Shown here: piece after piece, positions 1 to 5,059 of the stretch
Layout of the letters: each line of letters begins with the position of its first letter
Position numbering within the stretch: position 1 is the stretch's first letter
DNA from: Bryobacterales bacterium
GTDB lineage: Bacteria; Acidobacteriota; Terriglobia; Bryobacterales; Bryobacteraceae
Reading direction: 5' to 3'
Length of the DNA: 5,059 nucleotides
Assembly (NCBI GenBank): GCA_003132865.1
Contig: PKYZ01000666.1
Location: forward strand, 344 to 5,402
Position numbers and translations under genes: made by a program
Notes under the pieces: model-generated
The model's input: only the letters and a program-made list of their open reading frames with translations
Told to the model about the DNA's origin: nothing
Databases searched by the model: none

Positions 1-1543
1 AGCTGCGCACAAACAGCAGCGCCGCCACCAGCAGCACCAGCGAAATGGAAATCTGGGTAACTACCATCAGCCGCTGCAGCGAGAAGCGCTCGCGCCCCGC
101 GGTCATGCCCCGTCCACCGGCTTTCATGGCGGCGACGGGCTGTGCCTGTGTGGCGTGCAGGGCTGGCAGCACGCCGAACGCCGCGCATGTCAGGATGGCG
201 ACCGTGGCAGCGAACAGCAGCACGCGCCAATCGAAAGTGGTTTCCGCGAGCCGGGGGATCTCGCGCGGCCCGACGGCGGTGAGCGCCCGCGCGCCCCATT
301 GCGCCAGCAGGCCGCCGGCAACGCCGCCAAGCGCCGCCAACAGCAGATTCTCGGTGAGCACTTGCCGGACCAGACGCGTCCGGCCGGCGCCGATAGCCGC
401 GCGGATGGCGATCTCTCGCGCGCGGGCGGTCGAGCGCGCCAGCACCAGGCTGGCCACGTTGGCGCACGCGATGATCAATACCAATCCCACGGCTCCCAAC
501 AGGATCAGCAGCGTGGGGCGGATGTCGCCGGTCGTGTATTCGGTCAGGAAGACACCGTTTGCGCGGTGCAGGCTCTCGGGTCCGGGGTCCGACTGCGCCA
601 AGCGCTGCATGATGAGATCCAGGTCCGCGACTGCGCCGCGCAGCGTGACGGCGGGCTTCAAGCGAGCCAGCAGCCGCATGGATTTGTGCCGGCTGCGGTC
701 GACGATTTCGCCTTGGAATTGGGCGAGCGGCAGATAGTAATCGATGGATCGCTGGAAGAAGTGCAATCCGGGTGGCAGGACTCCGATGACTTCGTACGGC
801 TTGCCATCGAGCACCAGCGTTGCGCCCACCGCGCCAGGGTCGGCTCCCAGTTTGTCGATCCAGAACCGATAGTCGAGCACGACAGTGGACGCGGCGCCCG
901 GCTGATCGTCGGCGGCGTTGAATACGCGGCCGAGCACAGGGTGTACGCCTACCAGGCCGAAGAAGCCGTAGGTGATCAGGCCGGCGCGCGTGAACAGAGG
1001 CTCGCCGCGGCCGGTCAGGGTGAGATGCGCCGTCTGGAAGCCGGCCATGTCTTCGAAGCTGTGGTTTTCGTTACGCCAATGCTGGTAGTTCACCCAGGTC
1101 ACGCTGATGCCTTCGGCCTTGGGGTCCGATTCGCCGAGCCAGACCAGGCGTTCGGCGGCGGGGTAGGGCAGCGGGCGCAGCAGGACGGCATTCACCACGC
1201 TGAAGATGGCGGTATTCGCGCCCATGCCCAGCGCCAGAGTCAGAACCACGACCAGCGAAAAACCGGGGGATCGCCGGATGCCGCGCAGACCGTACCGCAA
1301 GTCTTGCGCGATGGTTTCGAGCGAGCGGAAGCCCCAGGCGTCGCGGGCGCGTTCCTGGATCTGGGTGAGGTTGCCGACATGGCGCCGCGCCGCTGCGCGG
1401 GCCTCATCGGGCGGCATACCGCGAGCGATGTTCTCCTGGATTTCAGATTCCAGGTGGGCGGCGAGCTCGGCGTTGAGATCGCCCGCCAGGCCTTGCCGTC
1501 CAGTGAGGATGCGGCACAGTTTGGACCACCATTCCCGGATCAT
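1..1543 (-). CDS. ADOP-type MacB/FtsX-like ABC transporter permease (3' end cut by window edge)
   Basis: Integral inner-membrane permease of the MacB/FtsX class, matching the acidobacterial duplicated orphan permease (ADOP) pattern; its substrate is unknown. The first 514 residues are present; ADOP proteins usually run to about 800-900, so the second half is off the left edge. Residues about 1-65 form the soluble prefix seen in this family (acidic 'AELAAHLESEI', then 'GMPPDEARAAARRHVGN'). The hallmark 'DLRYGLRGIRRSPGF' (81-95) leads into the first membrane helix (about 96-120, with 'LALGMGANTAIFSVVNAVLLRPLPY'-type family sequence). A periplasmic MacB-like domain follows (about 125-335). Two or three helices of an FtsX domain come next (about 343-365, 398-420, 440-462), joined by the cytoplasmic stretch 'AREIAIRAAIGAGRTRLVRQ', then the first helix of the second repeat (about 491-512). 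The ATG at 1543 is chosen because it lies 3 bp after the PadR stop and has a GAGGG ribosome site 7 nt upstream. No ATPase gene is adjacent on this side, fitting the 'orphan' label. Family call confident; function inferred only. Confidence 0.93.
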   Translation of the reverse strand, partial: MIREWWSKLCRILTGRQGLAGDLNAELAAHLESEIQENIARGMPPDEARAAARRHVGNLTQIQERARDAWGFRSLETIAQDLRYGLRGIRRSPGFSLVVVLTLALGMGANTAIFSVVNAVLLRPLPYPAAERLVWLGESDPKAEGISVTWVNYQHWRNENHSFEDMAGFQTAHLTLTGRGEPLFTRAGLITYGFFGLVGVHPVLGRVFNAADDQPGAASTVVLDYRFWIDKLGADPGAVGATLVLDGKPYEVIGVLPPGLHFFQRSIDYYLPLAQFQGEIVDRSRHKSMRLLARLKPAVTLRGAVADLDLIMQRLAQSDPGPESLHRANGVFLTEYTTGDIRPTLLILLGAVGLVLIIACANVASLVLARSTARAREIAIRAAIGAGRTRLVRQVLTENLLLAALGGVAGGLLAQWGARALTAVGPREIPRLAETTFDWRVLLFAATVAILTCAAFGVLPALHATQAQPVAAMKAGGRGMTAGRERFSLQRLMVVTQISISLVLLVAALLFVRS

Positions 1544-1546
1544 GTT

Positions 1547-1897
1547 TTAGCCCTCGGGAGCCAGGATGCGCCCCATGGCTTCGACGAACCGCTGCCAGCG
1601 GGACGTGGCGGCTACCAGTTGCTTGCGGCCGGCGGGGGTGAGCCGGTAATATTTGGCGCGGCGGCCGTTCGGCGACATCTTCCATTGCGCCGCGATCCAG
1701 GTCCGTTGCAACAGACGCTGCAGGGCTGGATAGAGCGAACCGTTATCCACCAGAAACTCGTCGCCGGATTGCTGTTCGAGAAACTGGGTGATGCCGTAAG
1801 CGTGGTTAGGGCCAAGCTGCAGGCTGCGCAGGATCAGGACTTCCAGCGTGCCCTGCAGGAATTCGAGGCGTTCCCGTGGACTGTCTACCGTAGACAT
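1547..1897 (-). CDS. PadR-family transcriptional regulator (short acidobacterial type)
   Basis: DNA-binding winged-helix repressor of the PadR family, 116 residues, a normal length for the short acidobacterial subgroup that accompanies ADOP permeases. Helix 1 starts at 'LQGTLEVLILRSL' (14-26), followed by 'GPNHAYGI' (29-36). The recognition helix region is 'VDNGSLYPALQRL' (50-62); the 'GSLYPAL' core is the family signature. The wing is 'GRRAKYYRLTPAGRKQL' (78-94), and a single C-terminal helix with W101 would supply dimerisation. T66 sits where relatives usually have Gly ('GWI'), a minor change. The ATG at 1897 is favoured because it follows a TTGACA/TATATA promoter by only 6 nt, leaving no room for an upstream start or a Shine-Dalgarno site; translation is probably leaderless. 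The permease gene follows after 3 bp, so this is the first gene of a regulator-permease operon that it probably represses. The effector is unknown. Confidence 0.93.
   Translation of the reverse strand: MSTVDSPRERLEFLQGTLEVLILRSLQLGPNHAYGITQFLEQQSGDEFLVDNGSLYPALQRLLQRTWIAAQWKMSPNGRRAKYYRLTPAGRKQLVAATSRWQRFVEAMGRILAPEG
1551..1555 (-). promoter_or_regulatory. Shine-Dalgarno site of the ADOP permease
   Basis: GAGGG on the minus strand lies 7 nt before the permease ATG and inside the last two sense codons of the PadR gene. It supports the chosen permease start and indicates that the permease is translated from the same mRNA as the regulator, by close reinitiation or independent loading. Confidence 0.7.
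1882..1896. promoter_or_regulatory. 15-bp palindrome over the padR start codon, candidate PadR operator
   Basis: Perfect inverted repeat with 7-bp arms (TGTCTAC and GTAGACA) around one central base. It covers two bases of the ATG and codons 2-5 of the PadR gene and lies just downstream of the predicted transcription start. A dimeric PadR protein bound here would block the promoter, so autoregulation is the natural reading. An alternative is a small RNA hairpin (6-bp stem, 3-nt loop) at the very 5' end of the mRNA. The symmetry is seen; the role is inferred. Confidence 0.45.
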
Positions 1898-1903
1898 ACT
1901 ATC

Positions 1904-1932
1904 TATATACGACAGGGAGCGGCGGTTGTCAA
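1904..1932 (-). promoter_or_regulatory. Sigma70-type promoter of the padR-permease operon
   Basis: Read on the minus strand, a perfect -35 box TTGACA (1932-1927) is followed by exactly 17 bp and then TATATA (1909-1904), 4 of 6 matches to the -10 consensus. Only 6 nt separate the -10 from the PadR ATG (1897-1895), so transcription should begin at or within a base or two of the A of the start codon. The A/T-rich -10 region stands out sharply in otherwise very GC-rich DNA. The boxes are seen directly; promoter activity and the start point are inferred. Confidence 0.75.
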
Positions 1933-1949
1933 GGGGCGGCGCCCAAGAG

Positions 1950-1971
1950 GTGTCCCCACGAGTGGGGACAC
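1950..1971. repeat. Perfect 22-bp intergenic palindrome
   Basis: Two perfectly complementary 10-bp arms (GTGTCCCCAC and GTGGGGACAC) are separated by the dinucleotide GA. It lies in the gap between the protease stop and the -35 box, ending 18 bp upstream of the latter. No T-tract follows on either strand, so it is not a standard intrinsic terminator. Candidates are a dispersed REP-like element of the genome, a protein-binding site upstream of the promoter, or a transcription-ending/RNA-stabilising hairpin for the protease mRNA. Only one copy is present here. Confidence 0.6.
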
Positions 1972-1975
1972 GGCA

Positions 1976-2003
1976 CGCACGGGCCCGGAGGGCACCCCGT
2001 GCG
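1976..2003 (-). terminator. GC-rich hairpin after the protease gene, weak terminator candidate
   Basis: Inverted repeat with 8-bp arms (CGCACGGG at 1976-1983, CCCGTGCG at 1996-2003) and a 12-nt loop, beginning 11 bp past the protease stop codon. Position and stability suit a transcript end. However, no run of U follows on the minus strand, so it would be a U-less or Rho-assisted terminator, possibly acting with the 22-bp palindrome next to it. Confidence 0.35.
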
Positions 2004-2014
2004 CCACATCGGGA

Positions 2015-5000
2015 CTATTGCACGGTCAGGCTTACGGTGGCGCTTTTGACCAGCCCGTCACTCGTGGCATTGATGGTGATGGTCGCGGTGCCGATGGCTG
2101 CCGACGAAGCGGCGGTCAGCTTCAAGGTGCTGGCGCCGGCGGCGGGATTGCTAATGGTCGCCGCTGAAAACGCGGCGGTGACTCCCTTCGGCAGTCCGGT
2201 GACCGATAACGCAACTGAAGCGCTGTAGGTCCCGGTGACGCTGGTGTTGATGACCACACTCGCGTTACTGCCGTGTTTTACCGTCATGGCCGCGCTCTGG
2301 AAAGTTACCGCGAGTTGGCCGATATTGAGCGTGATGGGCACCGTGGATGTTACACTTCCGCCCGTGGCGCTCACTGTGATGGTATAGCTGCCGGGCACCG
2401 CCGAGCCGGTGGTTTGCACGTTGATGGTGCTTTTCCCGTTGTTCCCGGGGATGTTCGGAGGCGCGAACGTGACGATGACCCCGGCCGGCAATGTGCCGCC
2501 CGACAGCGCTACCGTCGAGGAGAAGCCGTAGGCCACCGTGGATGTGATCTGAGTACTGGCCATGCCGCCCACCAGCACGTTCAAGGTCGATGCCGCGGCA
2601 TGCAGCGTGAAACTGGGGGGCGGTATCACGGTCAGTGTTAGCGCGGCGGTTCGCGTCACTCCCGCTCCGCTCGCGGTGATGGTCAACGGGTATGCGCCGG
2701 GTGTCGAAGTGCCATCCGGGGCGAATGACAGGATACTAGATCCGGAGCCGGGCGCCGAAATTGCGGCGGGTGTGAAGCTGGAGTTCAGGCCGGTAGGCAG
2801 GCTGCCGCCGCCGGTCGGGGCCAAGGACAGCGCCACCGCCGAGTTAAACCCGCCCACCAGTGCGGATACGGTCGCATTGACGGCGGCTATGACGCCCTGG
2901 CCCACCGTGAGCGTTTTCTGCGCCACGCCGAAGGTGAAGGCTGGCAACGTCTGGGTGGTGACCAGCAGCGTCAGGGTCTTGGTCAGACCGCCGCCCACGG
3001 CCTTGATCGTGAAAGTGTAAGTGCCCGCCGTTGCGGTCGCACCCATCTGGATGGTCAGCGTGCTGGCGCCGTCGCCCGGCGCGGCCAGCGAGGACGGTGA
3101 AAACGAAGCGGTGACTCCCGCGGGCTGGCCTGTCACGGAAAACGCAATGGCCGAGTTGAACGACGCAACGTGGGCCAGCGTAAGAGTGACGTGGCCGGGA
3201 GTGCCCTGCACGACCGTGATGCTGGTTGGCGAGAGACTCAGGGTGAAGTCAGGCATGGGATTGACCGTCAGGGGAAGGGACATGGTTGGCGACTGCCCGC
3301 CGCCGGTGCCAGTCACGGTAAGGGTGTAGTTGCCCGCCGGCGCGCTGGCGCTCGCAGTGACGGTCAGCTTCGATTGGGCGGAACCGGGAAGGATGCCGGT
3401 CGGGGAGAACGATGCCGAGACTCCCTGCGGCGCTCCGCCGACAGTCAGCTTCAGCGATGTCTTGAAGCCGTTCTGAGGCGATCCGCAACTGACTTGGGTG
3501 GACGTCGAACTGCCTACATTCAAGGTGAGACTGGCTGGCGCCGCAGCCAAGTTGCAGCCCGCCGGCGTCGATACGGTCAGCGACAGCGGGAGCCTCTGGG
3601 TCACCGTGCCACCAGTGGCGACGATCTGGATGGGATAGACACCGACGGCTGCACTGGAGGACGCGGTAAACGACAGGCTGCTGGTGCCCGACCCGGGCGC
3701 GGCCAGAGTGGGCGAGGCGAACACCGCCGTCACGCCGGCGGGCAGACCCGTCGCCGAGAGCGCCACCGCCGCATTGAACCCGCCGGTCACCTTGACTTGG
3801 GCGATGACGGCGCGGGCGGCGCCTGCCGGCACGGTGACCGACCCCGGATTAACGGTCAGCGTAAAGTTGGGCGAGCCTCCGGTAATGGCATCGGTCCAGT
3901 GATTCACCAGGACGGCCGCATCCACAGATCCGAGTCCGCTGGCCGGGTCGTAGCCCGATGCAGCGCTGAACCCGGTAAGCCCGGGCACGCTGTTGTTCCC
4001 GTTGACGATATCGTGAAAATAAGACAGACCGCCCGATCCCTGGAGGGTTGCCAGGGCGTAGAAGGTTGTATTGGCATTTCCCTGGCGGGCGCCGGTCTGC
4101 TGATTGACCAGCGCCATCAGACCGGCAAACGAGGGCGACGCGGCCGACGTTCCGCCGACATAAACCAGGCTGCCCTGGTAGAACATCAGGTAGCCGTCAT
4201 GCAGGGAGGCTGTCAACGATACGTCCGGCACGTCGCGCCGGCCATCGGCCGGTACGCCCGGAGCGCTTTGCCAAGCGGGCTTGGAATAGTAGGCGCTCGC
4301 GCCGCCGCCGCCCGCCCAGAGACCATATCCGCCATTGCTCCCGCTTTCGTTCCAGACCGTCTCCGGAATGTAGCCCAGCGCGGAAGACCAGTTCGAGGCA
4401 TTGCCGGCCGACCAATACTGGCCTGGGTTGGATCCCTCGTTGAATTCGGTGCCGCCCACGCACACGCTATAGGGCGAGGAACAAAGGCCGTTGACCGCCA
4501 AGCCGCCGGTGGCCTGCGAATCCGAACCACCGTCGCAACCCGCCGCGCCGCTATCGCCCGAGGAGATCAGGGCCGTGATGCCCTGCGCCGCCGCCTGCTG
4601 CCAGAGGTTGTTGTAAAAGGTGTTATACGCGGATCCCATGTACGCTTCGCAGCATCCGAAGCTGGTGCTCATGACCGCCGCCAGGTTGTGGCTGACAATG
4701 TATTGCGCCGAGAGATCCACGCCATCCGAGCTTTGGGTGGACGCCGAGACCACGAAGTCGATGGTCGCCTGGGGAGCCACCGCGCCCGACCATTGCACAT
4801 CCAGGTCCGCCTCGGCCAACTCGTCGGCGGAGATAATACCGGGATCCGAACCGTTCACGACGATCGTTGGATTGTTCGCGGGCAGGCCGAAGGTCTGGCG
4901 GAATGTCTGCACGTCGGACATGGGGATGTTGCACCGCGCCACTATGGCAATGGTCTGTCCAGCGCCATTGATGCCGTTGGCATAAAGCGAAGCTACGTCA

Positions 5001-5059
5001 TAGATGGCGGCAAAATCCCCGGGGGCGAGATAGTAGTACGAACCGCCCGCGCTATACTC
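2015..5059 (-). CDS. Secreted sedolisin-type (S53) serine peptidase with six Ig-like repeats (5' end missing)
   Basis: Acid-active serine-carboxyl endopeptidase of MEROPS family S53 (sedolisin/kumamolisin), probably exported and autoprocessed. The reading frame is open to the right edge, giving 1014 residues; the signal peptide and activation propeptide expected for the family lie outside. The window opens at the mature-domain start ('LAPGDFAAIYDV'). Numbering from the GTG codon at 4942: the catalytic Glu and Asp are E44 and D48 in 'EADLDVQW' (spacing of four, as in kumamolisin); the oxyanion-hole Asp is D130 in 'SSGDSGAAGC'; the nucleophile is S266 in 'GGTSAASPSFAG'. The calcium site includes D311-I312 ('FHDIVNGNN') and the 'GYDPASGLGS' loop (330-339). 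All catalytic residues are intact. From residue 359 to the end are six tandem Ser/Thr/Ala/Gly-rich beta-sandwich-like repeats with few charged residues. There is no LPXTG, PEP-CTERM or membrane anchor; the protein ends on the last strand. The GTG at 4942 is internal, not the true start. It is transcribed separately from the downstream padR operon. Confidence 0.95.
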   Translation of the reverse strand, partial: EYSAGGSYYYLAPGDFAAIYDVASLYANGINGAGQTIAIVARCNIPMSDVQTFRQTFGLPANNPTIVVNGSDPGIISADELAEADLDVQWSGAVAPQATIDFVVSASTQSSDGVDLSAQYIVSHNLAAVMSTSFGCCEAYMGSAYNTFYNNLWQQAAAQGITALISSGDSGAAGCDGGSDSQATGGLAVNGLCSSPYSVCVGGTEFNEGSNPGQYWSAGNASNWSSALGYIPETVWNESGSNGGYGLWAGGGGASAYYSKPAWQSAPGVPADGRRDVPDVSLTASLHDGYLMFYQGSLVYVGGTSAASPSFAGLMALVNQQTGARQGNANTTFYALATLQGSGGLSYFHDIVNGNNSVPGLTGFSAASGYDPASGLGSVDAAVLVNHWTDAITGGSPNFTLTVNPGSVTVPAGAARAVIAQVKVTGGFNAAVALSATGLPAGVTAVFASPTLAAPGSGTSSLSFTASSSAAVGVYPIQIVATGGTVTQRLPLSLTVSTPAGCNLAAAPASLTLNVGSSTSTQVSCGSPQNGFKTSLKLTVGGAPQGVSASFSPTGILPGSAQSKLTVTASASAPAGNYTLTVTGTGGGQSPTMSLPLTVNPMPDFTLSLSPTSITVVQGTPGHVTLTLAHVASFNSAIAFSVTGQPAGVTASFSPSSLAAPGDGASTLTIQMGATATAGTYTFTIKAVGGGLTKTLTLLVTTQTLPAFTFGVAQKTLTVGQGVIAAVNATVSALVGGFNSAVALSLAPTGGGSLPTGLNSSFTPAAISAPGSGSSILSFAPDGTSTPGAYPLTITASGAGVTRTAALTLTVIPPPSFTLHAAASTLNVLVGGMASTQITSTVAYGFSSTVALSGGTLPAGVIVTFAPPNIPGNNGKSTINVQTTGSAVPGSYTITVSATGGSVTSTVPITLNIGQLAVTFQSAAMTVKHGSNASVVINTSVTGTYSASVALSVTGLPKGVTAAFSAATISNPAAGASTLKLTAASSAAIGTATITINATSDGLVKSATVSLTVQ
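2018..3868 (-). repeat. Six tandem ~100-residue Ig-like repeats in the S53 protease tail
   Basis: Protein-level repeats, in translation order: 3868-3569, 3556-3257, 3250-2951, 2944-2624, 2614-2321 and 2314-2018. Each has the pattern 'FTLxxxxxSxTVxxG' at its start, 'FNSAVALSxTGLPAGVTAxF' in the middle, and 'GTYxxTIxATGG...LTLTV' at the end, typical of NEW3/Ig-like stalk domains on secreted acidobacterial proteins. Repeats 1, 3, 4 and 6 share an 'aaPgsGxSxL' loop that is altered in 2 and 5. The fourth is about 5-7 residues longer, with a 'PTGGG' insertion. Copies have diverged widely, so the duplications are old. Likely role: a spacer, or binding to polysaccharide or the cell surface; this is inference. 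Confidence 0.85.

Noticed and set aside
45..737. A 230-codon plus-strand frame antisense to the permease
   Set aside because: Arg/Ser/Ala-rich shadow of the permease gene with no recognisable motif.
1443..1685. An 80-codon minus-strand frame across the padR-permease junction
   Set aside because: It is out of frame with both genes, Arg/Pro-rich, and overlaps them fully.
1933..1944. Short GGGC/GCCC inverted repeat just upstream of the -35 box
   Set aside because: Arms of 4 bp in GC-rich sequence are too short to distinguish from chance.
155..2167. A 670-codon open frame on the plus strand running antisense to the permease, padR and the gap
   Set aside because: Composition is Gln/Arg/Gly/Ala-rich without any domain-like pattern, and it opposes two clearly recognisable genes and an intergenic region. 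Long stop-free antisense frames are expected in high-GC coding DNA.
2273..3329. Several plus-strand frames of 100-150 codons opposite the protease repeats
   Set aside because: They mirror the repeated Ser/Thr/Val codons of the opposite strand and share that periodicity; no independent signals such as ribosome sites or domains were seen.
2018..3868. Repetitive look of the region as a CRISPR array or DNA-level tandem repeat
   Set aside because: The periodicity is about 300 bp, in frame, and degenerate at the DNA level; it is explained by protein domain repeats.
4940..4942. GTG at 4942 as the start of the protease
   Set aside because: The frame stays open for 39 more codons to the window edge and those residues include the conserved N-terminal start of the S53 mature domain, so the true start is upstream of the window.

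Overview
The window reads as a piece of a high-GC chromosome, most likely from an Acidobacteriota member (Bryobacterales/Solibacter-like). Three things in the sequence point there: an 'acidobacterial duplicated orphan permease' (ADOP) type MacB/FtsX permease, a short PadR-family regulator directly upstream of it, and a large secreted sedolisin (S53) protease carrying a tail of Ig-like repeats. This taxonomic call is inference from gene content and style, with no marker gene in view.

All genes are on the minus strand and so read from right to left. From the right edge to 2015 lies the 3' part of the sedolisin-type serine peptidase gene. Its catalytic domain is nearly complete, but the signal peptide and propeptide are outside the window. 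Six roughly 100-residue beta-sandwich-like repeats follow, up to the stop codon. A 117-bp gap (1898-2014) holds a GC-rich hairpin just past the protease stop, a perfect 22-bp palindrome, and a very good sigma70-type promoter. The promoter's predicted start point falls on or next to the ATG of the PadR regulator (1547-1897), suggesting a leaderless mRNA. A second, 15-bp palindrome overlaps the regulator's first codons and is a reasonable autoregulatory operator. The ADOP permease (from 1543 to beyond the left edge) starts 3 bp after the PadR stop with its own Shine-Dalgarno sequence, so the two form an operon.

The likely logic is that a PadR repressor controls itself and a co-transcribed MacB/FtsX-like permease that has no ATPase gene in view. 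The upstream protease is an independent transcription unit that exports a repeat-tailed acid peptidase. The gene families are known ones. The more notable signals are the compact promoter/operator arrangement in the gap, the intergenic palindrome, and a pair of cysteines confined to one of the six protease repeats. No RNA gene, mobile element, CRISPR array or unknown multi-gene system was found.
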